64,000 nt of DNA, from positions 11,977 to 75,976 of the forward strand of contig CAKTBJ010000009.1 in assembly GCA_934533075.1 (NCBI GenBank). Direction: 5' to 3'. The stretch comes from an uncultured Paracoccus sp. (GTDB taxonomy: Bacteria; Pseudomonadota; Alphaproteobacteria; Rhodobacterales; Rhodobacteraceae). A program made the position numbers and the translations under genes. Positions 1 to 9,085 of this stretch are shown piece after piece. The notes beneath the pieces are model-generated. The model searched no databases. It was not told where the DNA came from and worked only from the letters and a program-made list of their open reading frames with translations. Each line of letters starts with the position of its first letter. Positions within the stretch are counted from its first letter, which is position 1.

Positions 1-1087
1 CCAACTCCAGCATGTCGCCCAGGATCGCCACCCGCCGCCCCTCGCCCGGCAGCGCCGCCAGCGAGGCCAGGCCCGAGGCCATGCTGGCCGGGTTGGCGTT
101 GAAGCTGTCGTCGATCAGGGTCAGGTCGCCCAGGGCCTCGACCCCGCCGCGCCCCGCCGCCGGGTGCCACGCCATCAGCCCCTGCGTGACCTTCATCGGG
201 TGGATGCCCCAGGCCATGCAGGCCGCCAGCACCCCCAGCGCGTTCTGCGCCATATGCGTCGCCGCGCCGGGCAGCGAGAAGCCCATCGCCCCGGCCCCGG
301 CCACGCCCAGCGGATGATCCGAGGCCAGTTGCGGCCCGAACCCCACCACCCGCGCCGCATGGGCATCGGCGATGTTGTGCAGGGTCGGGCTGACCGGCAG
401 CCCGTTGGGGATCACCGCCATGCCGCCCGGCTCCAGCCCCTCGAAAATGGATGCCTTCTCGCGGGCAATCCCTTCCAGGCCATCGGGAAAAGCCGCCAGA
501 TGCGCCGGGGCGATCGTGGTAATCAGCGCCAGGTGCGGGCGCGCCAGCCGGGCCAGCGGCGCGATCTCTCCGGGATGGTTCATGCCGATCTCGATCACCG
601 CGAAATCGGTATCCGCCGGCATCCGCGCCAGCGTCAGCGGCACGCCCCACTGGTTGTTGAAGCTGGCTTCGGCGGCATGGACCTTGCCCTCCAGCCCCAG
701 CACCAGCCGCGCCATCTCCTTCGAGGAGGTCTTGCCGACCGAGCCGGTGATCGCCATTACCTTGCCCTGCATCCGCGCCCGTCCGGCCCGGCCCAGCGCC
801 TCCAGACCCGCCTGCACGTCCGGCACGATCAGCAGCGGCGCATCCGCGCCCAACCCCTCCGGGATGCGCGAGACCATCGCTGCGGCCGCGCCGCGCGCCA
901 GCGCATCGGCGACGAAATCATGGCCGTCGCGGGCGGCGGTCAGCGCGATGAACAGATCGCCCGGCGCCACCGTGCGCGAGTCGATGTCCAGGCCCGAAAC
1001 CGCCCAATCCCCTTGCGCGCGCCCGCCGGTCGCCTTGGCGGCCTCGGCCGCCGTCCACAGGATGGCGTGTTGCTGGTCCTCGCTCAT
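1..1087 (-). CDS. murF: UDP-N-acetylmuramoyl-tripeptide--D-alanyl-D-alanine ligase (partial)
   Basis: MurF adds D-Ala-D-Ala to the UDP-MurNAc-tripeptide, the last cytoplasmic step of peptidoglycan precursor synthesis. The reading frame runs from the ATG at 1087 to the window edge, giving about 362 residues; the C-terminus lies outside. The Mur-ligase ATP-binding loop TGSVGKTS is at about residues 114-121, followed by EASFNNQWGVP near 140-150 and IGMNHPGE near 170, all typical of MurF. The start ATG overlaps the murE stop in an ATGA arrangement, so translation is probably coupled. It is the last visible gene of a minus-strand dcw cluster. The identification is firm; only the missing end is unknown. 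Confidence 0.97.
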   Translation of the reverse strand, partial: MSEDQQHAILWTAAEAAKATGGRAQGDWAVSGLDIDSRTVAPGDLFIALTAARDGHDFVADALARGAAAAMVSRIPEGLGADAPLLIVPDVQAGLEALGRAGRARMQGKVMAITGSVGKTSSKEMARLVLGLEGKVHAAEASFNNQWGVPLTLARMPADTDFAVIEIGMNHPGEIAPLARLARPHLALITTIAPAHLAAFPDGLEGIAREKASIFEGLEPGGMAVIPNGLPVSPTLHNIADAHAARVVGFGPQLASDHPLGVAGAGAMGFSLPGAATHMAQNALGVLAACMAWGIHPMKVTQGLMAWHPAAGRGGVEALGDLTLIDDSFNANPASMASGLASLAALPGEGRRVAILGDMLEL

Positions 1088-2574
1088 ATCCGGCCCTCCA
1101 GGGCTGCGACGGCGACGCTGGCCTGCTCCGCGTCGTCGAAGGGAAACACGTCATGCCCGATGATCTGCCCGCTTTCATGGCCCTTGCCGGCGATCAGCAG
1201 CGCGTCGCCGGCCTCCAGCGCATCGACGCCGCGCAGGATGGCCTCGGCGCGGTCGCCGACCTCGACCGCCTCCGGCCCGGCGCCCTCCATCACGGCGGCG
1301 CGGATGGCGGCAGGGTCCTCGGTGCGGGGGTTGTCGTCGGTCACGATCACCAGATCGGCGAAATCGCGCGCCGCCTGCCCCATCAGCGGCCGCTTCAGCC
1401 GGTCGCGGTCGCCGCCGGCGCCGAACACGACCAGAATCCGCCCCATCACATGCGGGCGCAGCGATTGCAGCGCCGAGGCCAGCGCGCCCGGCTTGTGCGA
1501 GTAATCCACGAACACCGCCGCACCATTGGCCCGCCGCGCCGCCAGCTGCATGCGCCCGCGCACCGTGGTCAGGCCCGGCAGCACGCCGATGACCGCATCC
1601 GCGGCCTCGCCCGAGGCCATCGCCAGCGCCGCCGCCGCCAGCACGTTTTCCGCCTGAAAGCCGCCGATCAGGTCCAGCCGCACCAGATGCGGCTTGCCGT
1701 GGACCGAGAATCGCAGCTCCTGCCCGGTCGCATCATACCGCTGGCCGAGGATGCGCAGGTCGGCCCCCTCCGCCCGGCCGATGCGGATGACCTCCAGCCC
1801 GGCCTTGTCGGCACGCGCCGCCATGCGCTGCCCGGCCGGGTCGTCGATATTGATGACCGCCGGCTGCCCCTCCGTCAGCAGGCGGTCGAACAGCAGCGCC
1901 TTGGCCGCGAAATAGCTTTCGAAATCGTGGTGATAATCCAGGTGGTCCTGGCTGAAGTTGGTAAAGGCCCCGGCCTCCAGCCGCACCCCGTCCAGCCGGT
2001 GCTGGTCAAGCCCGTGCGAGGACGCCTCCATCGCGCAATGGGTGATGCCCGCCACCGCGGCCTCGGCCAGCACGCGATGCAGCGTCACCGGCTCGGGCGT
2101 GGTATGGGCCAGCTTGGTGGTGAAATCCCCCTCGACCCCCATCGTGCCGAGGCTGATCGCCGGCCGGCCCAGCGCCTGCCAGATCTGGCGGGTGAAGCTG
2201 GCCACCGAGGTCTTGCCCGAGGTGCCCGTCACCGCCACCACATGCGCCGGCTGGGCGTCGAACCACAGGGCCGCCGCGCCCGACAGCGCGGCGCGCGCAT
2301 CCTCGACCACGACCAGCGCGGCCTGCCCGCCGCTGGCGGCGATGGCACCGGCGGCCTGCCCCTCGCCCGCGCGGTCGGTCAGGATCGCGCCCGCGCCCGA
2401 GGCCAGCGCCTGCGGGGCGTATTGCACGCCATGCGCCGCCGCGCCGGGCAGCGCGGCAAACAGAAAGCCAGGCCGCACGCCCCGGCTGTCCACGGCCAAG
2501 CCGGCCACCACCACGTCGCGCCCGTCGCGCGCGGTCAGGCCGAGAGCCGCAAGGTTGCGGTTCGTTCCCGTCAT
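1084..2574 (-). CDS. murE: UDP-N-acetylmuramoyl-L-alanyl-D-glutamate--2,6-diaminopimelate ligase
   Basis: MurE adds the third stem-peptide residue to UDP-MurNAc-L-Ala-D-Glu in the cytoplasm. The 496-residue frame has the ATP loop TGTSGKTS at about 116-123 and the motif DNPR at about 414-417, the signature that known MurE enzymes use to select meso-diaminopimelate, as expected in a Gram-negative. I chose the ATG at 2574 because GGGGA lies about 7 bases upstream; an in-frame ATG at 2595 would add seven residues without a better ribosome site. The stop overlaps the murF start by four bases. About 50 bases separate it from ftsI upstream. Confidence 0.97.
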   Translation of the reverse strand: MTGTNRNLAALGLTARDGRDVVVAGLAVDSRGVRPGFLFAALPGAAAHGVQYAPQALASGAGAILTDRAGEGQAAGAIAASGGQAALVVVEDARAALSGAAALWFDAQPAHVVAVTGTSGKTSVASFTRQIWQALGRPAISLGTMGVEGDFTTKLAHTTPEPVTLHRVLAEAAVAGITHCAMEASSHGLDQHRLDGVRLEAGAFTNFSQDHLDYHHDFESYFAAKALLFDRLLTEGQPAVINIDDPAGQRMAARADKAGLEVIRIGRAEGADLRILGQRYDATGQELRFSVHGKPHLVRLDLIGGFQAENVLAAAALAMASGEAADAVIGVLPGLTTVRGRMQLAARRANGAAVFVDYSHKPGALASALQSLRPHVMGRILVVFGAGGDRDRLKRPLMGQAARDFADLVIVTDDNPRTEDPAAIRAAVMEGAGPEAVEVGDRAEAILRGVDALEAGDALLIAGKGHESGQIIGHDVFPFDDAEQASVAVAALEGRI

Positions 2575-2627
2575 CAACGTTTCCCCAATATGCATGCGCC
2601 AGCGCGACGCGATGCCTTACTCGTTAC

Positions 2628-4442
2628 TCAGCCGCCTGTCACCAGCCTTAAGCCCTCGACAGCGGGGGCCGCGATGGCTGGCAGCGGATGTTCCACCTCA
2701 GGCGGCAGGCCAAGAATCGGCGCCAGCCGCCGCACCAGTTCGGCCGCGACGGGAACGGCGGTCCGCCCGGCGGTGCGGCTTTCCCCCGCACCGGTTTCCG
2801 AGCTGGGTTCGTCCAGCGTCACGACCAGAACGAATTGTGGATCATCCACCGGAAACATCAAGGCAAAGGTGGAGACAACTTTATTCGCATAATAGCCGCC
2901 GCCGGGGCGCGGCTTGTCGGCGGTGCCGGTCTTGCCGCCGACGCCATAGCCGGGCACCTCGCCGGCGCGGGCGGTACCGCGCACCACCACCTGCCGCAGC
3001 AGCGCCCGCGCCCGGCGCGCGGCATCGGGCGACAGCACCTGTTCGCCCGCCGGCCGCGCGGTGCGGTTGTGCACCAGCGTCGGGCGCACCCGGCGGCCGT
3101 CATTGGCCAGCGTCGCATAGGCCGCCGCCAGATGCACCGGCGAGGCCGCCAGCCCGTGCCCGAAGGCGATGGTCGCCGCCGTCACCGCCGGCCAGCGGGT
3201 TTGCCGGGGCACCAGCGGGCGGCCGGTCGGGGCCTCGATCATCTCCAGCGGCGTCGGCTCGAAGAAGCCCAGCTTGCCGAGGAAATCGCGCTGACGCTCC
3301 GGCCCGATCATCTGCGCGATGCGCACCGTGCCCACATTCGAGGACTTCACGATGATGTCGGCCACCGAAAGCTGGGCGCCGTAATTGTGGAAGTCGTTGA
3401 TGTTGAAGCGCCCGATGCGGATCGGCGTCCTGGCCGAGATCATGGTGGCCGGGTTGACCAGCCCCAGGTCCATCGCCTGCGCAACCGGGAAGATCTTGAA
3501 GGTCGAACCCAGCTCATACTGCCCCTGCACCGCGCGGTTGAACAGCGGGCTGTCGGAGGCGTCGCCCTTCAGCAGGGGCTTGGGCCGGTCGTTGGGGTCG
3601 AAATCCGGCAGCGAGGCCATCGCCAGGATCTCGCCCGTCCGCACGTCCATCAGCACGGCGGCGGCGCCCTTGGCGCTCATCAGCTTCATGCCGCGGGCGA
3701 GGATCTGCTCCATCGCCTGCTGGGCGGTCAGGTCGATGGACAGCATCAGCGGCGCGCCGCCATTGCCGGGATCGCGCAGCCAGGCATCGAAGGCCTTCTC
3801 GACGCCGGCGACGCCGATCACCTCGGCGCTGGAAACGCCTTCCTGCCCGAAGCCGGCCCCGCCAAGGATATGCGAGGCCAGATGCCCGTTCGGATAAAGC
3901 CGCATCTCGCGCGGGCCGAACAGCAGGCCCGGCTCGCCGATGTCGTGGACGGCCTGCATCTGCTCGGGCGAGATGACCTTGCGTATCCACAGGAATTTCC
4001 GCTTGCCGGTAAAGTCGGCGATCAGCCGGTCCTCGTCCAGCTCGGGGAAGACCTTGACCAACTGGCGGGCGGCGCGGATCGGGTCCACCATCATCGGCGG
4101 CTGCGCGTAAAGCGAATGCGTGGTCAGGTTGGTGGCCAGCACGCGGCCGTGGCGGTCCGTGATGTCGGCGCGCGAGGACAGGATGGCGGCGCCGGTGGCC
4201 TGCGCGCGCGGCTCGGTCGGCTGCGAGGAAGCCAGCACCCCCATGCGCGCGCCCACGGTGACGAAGGCCGCGCAGAACACCAGCGACATCAACGCCAGCC
4301 GGGCGCGGGCGCGGCGGCGGGCGCGCTGCTGGGCCTGCTCGTGGCGGCGCGCGCGGTTCTCGGCCTCGATCACGTCGGGATTCTCGCCGCGGTCGCGGGC
4401 GCGCAGGATGCGGGCAAGCGGGCGAAGGGGCGTGCGGATCAT
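2628..4442 (-). CDS. ftsI: Peptidoglycan D,D-transpeptidase FtsI (PBP3)
   Basis: FtsI is the septal class B penicillin-binding protein that cross-links peptidoglycan at the division site. The 604-residue protein has a basic cytoplasmic N-terminus, one membrane helix at about 49-72, a dimerisation region, and a transpeptidase domain with all three active-site motifs: STFK (catalytic Ser about 313), SSN (367-369) and KTG (504-506). The ATG at 4442 is preceded by GAGAGGAG. A longer frame starts at 4484 but would extend into ftsL without a ribosome site. It sits between ftsL and murE as in other dcw clusters. No unusual feature was seen. Confidence 0.97.
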   Translation of the reverse strand: MIRTPLRPLARILRARDRGENPDVIEAENRARRHEQAQQRARRRARARLALMSLVFCAAFVTVGARMGVLASSQPTEPRAQATGAAILSSRADITDRHGRVLATNLTTHSLYAQPPMMVDPIRAARQLVKVFPELDEDRLIADFTGKRKFLWIRKVISPEQMQAVHDIGEPGLLFGPREMRLYPNGHLASHILGGAGFGQEGVSSAEVIGVAGVEKAFDAWLRDPGNGGAPLMLSIDLTAQQAMEQILARGMKLMSAKGAAAVLMDVRTGEILAMASLPDFDPNDRPKPLLKGDASDSPLFNRAVQGQYELGSTFKIFPVAQAMDLGLVNPATMISARTPIRIGRFNINDFHNYGAQLSVADIIVKSSNVGTVRIAQMIGPERQRDFLGKLGFFEPTPLEMIEAPTGRPLVPRQTRWPAVTAATIAFGHGLAASPVHLAAAYATLANDGRRVRPTLVHNRTARPAGEQVLSPDAARRARALLRQVVVRGTARAGEVPGYGVGGKTGTADKPRPGGGYYANKVVSTFALMFPVDDPQFVLVVTLDEPSSETGAGESRTAGRTAVPVAAELVRRLAPILGLPPEVEHPLPAIAAPAVEGLRLVTGG

Positions 4443-4446
4443 GGCG

Positions 4447-4854
4447 TCACTCTCCTCTCGGGCGGGACGGGGGACGGGGGACAACCGCGCCGGCGGGGGT
4501 GCCCGGCAGCGGCTCGCCGGCGCCGGTCAGCACATCCTCGGCCTCGGGGGCGGCGGGGGCGTCGGCCGGATCGGGGAAGGCGATCTGCGGGATGGCGATG
4601 AACTGCTCGGGCGTCAGCGGCACCAGCAGCAGGCGCTCGAAATTCAGGTCCACCAGCTCGCGCAGGCGTTCGGGGCGGTTCAGATAGGCCCATTCGGCGC
4701 GCAGCAGGCCCAGCCTTTCGCGCAGCGCGGCAATCTCTCCGCGCACCCGCGACATCTCGGCCATGCGGGTCTGGGTCCGGTAATTCTCGCGATAGGCCCA
4801 GAAGGCCATGCCCATCACCGCGATGATCGCCAGCAGGTAGCCCAGTTGCTTCAT
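4447..4854 (-). CDS. ftsL: Cell division protein FtsL
   Basis: This 135-residue bitopic protein starts with [10 protein letters not shown], has one membrane helix at about residues 3-20 and then a charged, coiled-coil-prone stretch at about 30-60, followed by a Pro-rich tail. Sequence conservation in FtsL is weak, so the call rests on size, topology and its position between rsmH and ftsI. FtsL works with FtsB and FtsQ to activate septal wall synthesis by FtsW-FtsI. The ATG overlaps the rsmH stop by four bases, and its stop lies four bases before the ftsI start, so the three genes are likely translated as a coupled block. Confidence 0.9.
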   Translation of the reverse strand: MKQLGYLLAIIAVMGMAFWAYRENYRTQTRMAEMSRVRGEIAALRERLGLLRAEWAYLNRPERLRELVDLNFERLLLVPLTPEQFIAIPQIAFPDPADAPAAPEAEDVLTGAGEPLPGTPAGAVVPRPPSRPRGE

Positions 4855-5816
4855 CGCCCGCGCCGCCCCTGCGGCAGGCTGGGCAGGCCGAGACCCTCGC
4901 GCCCCGACCCGGCCGGCGCATCCGTGCGGATGCCGACGCGCAGATAGGCCGAGCGCGCACGCGGATTGGCCGCCAGTTCCGCGTCGTCGGCACCCACGGC
5001 GCGGCGGAAGGGCTGGGTGAAGCTGGGCGCGGGGCCTGCGGCCTGCGGCGCATGGCGCGAGGTGCCCGCCCCTCCGGCACGGTCCTGAAGGAACCGCTTG
5101 ACCACCCGGTCCTCCAGCGAGTGGAAGCTGACCACCGCCAGATGCCCGCCGGGGCGCAGCGCGCGCTCGGCGGCCTCAAGACCCGCGATCAACTGGCCGA
5201 ATTCGTCGTTCACCCAGATGCGGATGGCCTGAAAGCTGCGGGTGGCGGGATGGCTCTGGCCCGGCTTGGGGCGTGGCAGGCAGGCGGCGACCACCTCGGC
5301 CAGCTGCGCGGTCCGGGTCAGCGGGCGCGCGGCGACGATGGCGCGACTGATGCGGCGGGCGGCGCGCTCCTCGCCATAGTGATAGAGGACATCGGCGATC
5401 TCGGCCTCGGTGGCGGCGTTCAGCAGGTCGGCCGCGGTTGGCCCCTGCCCCGACATGCGCATGTCCAGCGGCCCGTCGCGCAGGAAGGAAAAGCCGCGAT
5501 CCGCCTGGTCCAGCTGCATCGAGCTGACGCCCAGGTCCAGCACCACCCCGTCCACCGGCCCGCCGGCGATGGCGTCAAGCTGGTCGAAGGTGCCCTCGAC
5601 CAGGTGCAGCCGGTCGCCATAGGCACCGGCCCATGCGGCGGCCATCGGGAACACGGACGGGTCGCGGTCGATGCCGATCACGCGGTCGGCCCCGGCCTCC
5701 AGCAGGCCACGCGCATAGCCGCCGGCGCCGAAGGTGCCATCCACCCAGACCCCGGAGACGGGCGAGACCGCCCTGAGGAGCGGCTCCAGCAGGACCGGCA
5801 GATGCGGCGCAGGCAC
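4851..5816 (-). CDS. rsmH: 16S rRNA (cytosine1402-N4)-methyltransferase
   Basis: RsmH (formerly MraW) methylates N4 of C1402 in 16S rRNA, in the ribosomal P site. The 321-residue protein has the SAM-binding loop [18 protein letters not shown] at about 25-42 and the family stretches [12 protein letters not shown] and [14 protein letters not shown]. It is the normal second gene of dcw clusters. The start at 5816 lies three bases downstream of the mraZ stop (5820), and its end overlaps ftsL by four bases. Length and motifs are typical. Confidence 0.97.
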   Translation of the reverse strand: MPAPHLPVLLEPLLRAVSPVSGVWVDGTFGAGGYARGLLEAGADRVIGIDRDPSVFPMAAAWAGAYGDRLHLVEGTFDQLDAIAGGPVDGVVLDLGVSSMQLDQADRGFSFLRDGPLDMRMSGQGPTAADLLNAATEAEIADVLYHYGEERAARRISRAIVAARPLTRTAQLAEVVAACLPRPKPGQSHPATRSFQAIRIWVNDEFGQLIAGLEAAERALRPGGHLAVVSFHSLEDRVVKRFLQDRAGGAGTSRHAPQAAGPAPSFTQPFRRAVGADDAELAANPRARSAYLRVGIRTDAPAGSGREGLGLPSLPQGRRGR

Positions 5817-5819
5817 GGC

Positions 5820-6335
5820 TCAGCCCTCGCCTTGCGCCGGCTCCAGCGGCGGCAGGAACGAGCGCGGATCGAAGCCCTCGGGATAGCTGGCGGCGAAGGC
5901 ATCGACGGCATTGCCCTCGGCCTCGGCATAGGTGTCGGGATTCCACAGGCGCAGGTAATCGCCCGAGGCGATGAAGAAGGCGCGGTCGTCCAGCCCGATC
6001 TTCTCGCGCAGCTTCTGCGGCAGCAGCAGGCGGCCGTCATTGTCGATCTCGGCCTCCTCGGCCGAGCCGTGCATCAGCCGCTCCAGCCACAGCCGCTCCG
6101 GGGTGCCGCGGGTCATGCGGTCGATCTGGCGGTCGATCTCGTCGATGGCCTGCATGGTATACAGTTCGAGGTGCTGCCGGGTGGCCTCGCCATAGACGAT
6201 GACCAGTTGCGGGCGGCGGCCGGCCTCCCAGTCGGGATCGCAGGATTCGAAGACGCGGCGGAACTTGGCCGGGATCGACAGACGCCCCTTGGCGTCCACC
6301 TTGACCTCCTCCTGGCCTCTGAACCTGCGTGCCAC
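5820..6335 (-). CDS. mraZ: Division/cell wall cluster transcriptional repressor MraZ
   Basis: MraZ is an AbrB-fold DNA-binding protein that in other bacteria represses its own dcw operon. Two SpoVT/AbrB halves are visible: KVDAKGRLSIPAKFRRVF near the N-terminus and EIDNDGRLLLPQKLREKI in the second half. I chose a GTG start at 6335 (171 residues, beginning VARRFRGQEE), because homologues begin just before the RRFRG stretch and a purine-rich GAGGCGCAGG lies upstream. GTG at 6350 or ATG at 6374 would add a basic extension. It is the first gene of the cluster and is preceded by an unusually long leader (6336 to about 6775). Start confidence is moderate; identity is high. Confidence 0.93.
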   Translation of the reverse strand: MARRFRGQEEVKVDAKGRLSIPAKFRRVFESCDPDWEAGRRPQLVIVYGEATRQHLELYTMQAIDEIDRQIDRMTRGTPERLWLERLMHGSAEEAEIDNDGRLLLPQKLREKIGLDDRAFFIASGDYLRLWNPDTYAEAEGNAVDAFAASYPEGFDPRSFLPPLEPAQGEG

Positions 6336-6614
6336 CGCCCTGCGCCTCACTGCCTTCGCTTTCCGGCCCGGCACCTGCCGGACATGGAAAGGGCGGATCG
6401 GACTGCTGCCACCGTCCGATCCGCCCGCCCTCGTCCCATTTCTGGGCCTCGGTCATGCCGAGGGATCGTCCCGGTCTTGTGCGCGCCACCTGGGGGTGCT
6501 GCTCATGCGCGAGCCGGGATCATGTTGCGGAAAAGGGGGTGCCTGTATGAGCTTGCCTCGCCGTGGGGTTCTTTGTGCCCCGTGCTGTCCCGTTTCCGTG
6601 ACCCAGATGTGGCA

Positions 6615-6629
6615 TGGGAATTCATGGGA
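6615..6629 (+). repeat. Ten-base-spaced TGGGA repeat inside the mraZ leader
   Basis: TGGGA occurs at 6615-6619 and 6625-6629, with ATGGA at 6635-6639, giving exact ten-base spacing as in MraZ boxes. However, it is read on the plus strand, opposite to mraZ, so its relevance is uncertain. Confidence 0.3.
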
Positions 6630-6774
6630 AGCAAATGGATTTTACCACCCCCTTCGGGGAGGCCGCCGAGCAGAATCGGAACATAATCAGAACACAAAAG
6701 CTTGATCGCGCACAAGCGGGAAGGTATGGCGGTCATTTTCTTGGTTAACACAAGATATAGTATGCGAGATTTTT

Positions 6775-6799
6775 CGCCACACTCGCCCAGAAAATCCCA
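6775..6799 (-). promoter_or_regulatory. Candidate MraZ box upstream of mraZ
   Basis: Reading the minus strand from 6799 there are three repeats, TGGGA, TGGGC and TGGCG, each separated by five bases. This is the TGGGN-N5 direct-repeat arrangement described for the E. coli MraZ operator, in the same orientation as mraZ. An AT-rich -10-like sequence follows immediately. Autoregulation of the cluster by MraZ is the natural inference; the approximately 440-base distance to the start codon is longer than usual. Confidence 0.55.
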
Positions 6800-6955
6800 C
6801 AAGGGCGCCCTACCACCCCGGATCGGGCACAAATCACCCACCGAATCGCGGCCGGAGGGGCCGGATCGGGGCGGATTTCCCGCTCACGCCGGGGTGATTC
6901 GCCGTGAATCCGCGGCGCGGCCGGAGGCCGTGACTGCGCCATGCCGGCCACGGGG

Positions 6956-7048
6956 CCATGAAATCCCACAAGCGCCATGCGGGGACAGGGCGGGACCACG
7001 AAATCCCGGATGCCGCCGGATCGGGCGGCACGGTGCCATGAAATCCCG
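6956..7048 (-). repeat. Three GGGATTTCRTGG direct repeats with a 40-base period
   Basis: Minus-strand copies lie at about 6956-6968, 6996-7008 and 7036-7048, exactly 40 bases apart. Each contains (T/C)GGGA, five bases, then TGG, and therefore resembles half of the MraZ-like box at 6775-6799. The first copy also shares the preceding CTTG with that box. Between copies two and three lies a GCCGCC/GGCGGC hairpin (about 7012-7029) that may help end mrp transcription. Confidence 0.45.
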
Positions 7049-7060
7049 GATCGGCGCGGC

Positions 7061-8140
<1,080 letters not shown>

Positions 8141-8540
8141 TGCGGCCTCCATCAGCATCCGGCCGCCCGGATCGGCCGCGCCGGCGCCCCGAGCATGGCG
8201 CCGGGGAGCCGGCTTCGCAAGGCGGCGGCGATCCATGCAGATGCAGCCACAGGCGCGCACATTTCCGCCGCATCGCAGCATTTGCTGGGTTTTACGTTGC
8301 GTCATTTGCATAACTGATCCGTGACCAGCGGCACCGTGTCGCAATTTCAAGACACGGTTAGCCTTATTTATCGGTGGTTATGCGGAAATTTCGGCAAAAT
8401 CAGCCATGCACAAGACGCATGCCTGATTTGCTTGCTTGTCCATTGTGCATCCGCAGCAATCGCGCCAAATATTGGACAACGAAACGGCGCGGGACCCAAA
8501 ACCGGGCAGCGCGCCAGAGAGCAGATGAATGAGGTTGGCC
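8141..8540. other. Divergent control region between mrp and the DUF1127 gene
   Basis: This 400-base gap is AT-richer at 8280-8480. It holds two inverted repeats: ACCGTGTC (8333-8340) with GACACGGT (8351-8358) around a 10-base spacer, and TTGTCCA (8436-8442) with TGGACAA (8473-8479). The second lies just upstream of the DUF1127 gene. In Rhodobacter sphaeroides the equivalent gene is driven by RpoH-type sigma factors; I could not place a clear RpoH promoter here by eye. Confidence 0.45.
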
Positions 8541-8759
8541 ATGTCGGTCCTCCATACCACCACCACGCCCGTCCGGGGCGGTTTCTTCGCCCGCATCGCC
8601 GAGGCGTTCCTTTCGGCCCGCGAGGCCCGCGCCCGGCGCGTCATCTACCAGCAGACCCTGCGCGAGCTGCGCAGCCTGTCGGATCGCGACCTTGCCGACC
8701 TGGGGATCAACCCCAGCGCCGTCGAGACCGCCGCCTATAACGCGACCTACGGCCGCTGA
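8541..8759 (+). CDS. ccaF1: DUF1127 small basic protein, CcaF1-like
   Basis: A 72-residue protein whose C-terminal half is a DUF1127 domain (QTLRELRSLSDRDLADLGIN), preceded by an Arg-rich helix. DUF1127 proteins are small RNA-associated proteins of alphaproteobacteria. In Rhodobacter sphaeroides the homologue CcaF1 (RSP_6037) lies directly upstream of, and is co-transcribed with, the CcsR stress sRNAs and promotes their maturation. The same layout is seen here: ten anti-SD hairpins begin 12 bases after the stop codon. I chose the ATG at 8541 because GAGG lies seven bases upstream; an ATG at 8529 is the alternative. The symbol is given by synteny and is therefore moderately certain. Confidence 0.82.
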   Translation: MSVLHTTTTPVRGGFFARIAEAFLSAREARARRVIYQQTLRELRSLSDRDLADLGINPSAVETAAYNATYGR

Positions 8760-8771
8760 GGCATTCCATTC

Positions 8772-8838
8772 CCGCGCCCCACTCCTCCCTGGGGGCGCGG
8801 GTCGGGCGACACCCTTTCCTCCTCCCTGGGGTGTCGCC
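8772..8838 (+). ncRNA. CcsR-like sRNA unit 1 (two hairpins)
   Basis: Hairpin 1 pairs 8772-8780 with 8792-8800 around the loop ACTCCTCCCTG. Hairpin 2 pairs GGCGACACCC (8805-8814) with GGGTGTCGCC (8829-8838) around the loop TTTCCTCCTCCCTG. Both loops expose an anti-Shine-Dalgarno CTCCTCCC, the hallmark of CcsR/cuckoo RNAs. A further hairpin without this motif (8847-8862, CGGGCC/GGCCCG) separates it from unit 2. Confidence 0.8.
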
Positions 8839-8869
8839 GTAAACATCGGGCCGAACGGCCCGGACATGC

Positions 8870-8934
8870 CCGGCCCTCTCCTCCTCCCCGAGGGCCGGCG
8901 CAGCGGTGGCGGCACCTCCTCCCGCCTCCACCGC
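8870..8934 (+). ncRNA. CcsR-like sRNA unit 2 (two hairpins)
   Basis: Hairpin 3 pairs CCGGCCCTC (8870-8878) with GAGGGCCGG (8890-8898) around TCCTCCTCCCC. Hairpin 4 pairs GCGGTGG (8903-8909) with CCACCGC (8928-8934), plus an inner CGG/CCG, leaving a loop that contains CCTCCTCC. The unit is closely similar to unit 4, from which it is about 148 bases away. Confidence 0.78.
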
Positions 8935-8941
8935 GACCATG

Positions 8942-9005
8942 CGCGGCCCTTCCTCCTCCCTGAGGGTCGCGGCTTGGCGGTGCCCTCTCCTCCCCGGGCG
9001 CCGCC
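8942..9005 (+). ncRNA. CcsR-like sRNA unit 3 (two hairpins)
   Basis: Hairpin 5 pairs 8942-8950 with 8963-8971 (one G-U pair) around TCCTCCTCCCTG. Hairpin 6 pairs GGCGGTGCCC (8976-8985) with GGGCGCCGCC (8996-9005, one G-U pair) around TCTCCTCCCC. It follows unit 2 after only seven bases (GACCATG). Confidence 0.78.
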
Positions 9006-9017
9006 AGAAATTCGGAT

Positions 9018-9078
9018 GCCGGCCTCTCCTCCTCCCCGAGGCCCGGCAGCGGTGGCGGCCTCCTCCCGCCTCCACCGC
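9018..9078 (+). ncRNA. CcsR-like sRNA unit 4 (two hairpins)
   Basis: Hairpin 7 pairs GCCGGCCTC (9018-9026) with GAGGCCCGGC (9038-9047, one bulge) around TCCTCCTCCCC. Hairpin 8 pairs GCGGTGG (9049-9055) with CCACCGC (9072-9078) around a loop with CCTCCTCC. It is nearly a copy of unit 2, which indicates tandem duplication. Confidence 0.78.
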
Positions 9079-9085
9079 GACCATA

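Larger units (their letters stand above)
6336..7060. other. Non-coding leader and promoter region of the dcw cluster
   Basis: No convincing gene was found between mraZ and mrp. The stretch is clearly AT-richer than its surroundings at about 6600-6780, which suits a promoter. On the minus strand, CATACTATATC at about 6756-6766 resembles a -10 region just downstream of the TGGG repeats at 6775-6799. That would give mraZ a leader of roughly 420 bases. Open frames crossing here have no coding character. Confidence 0.6.
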
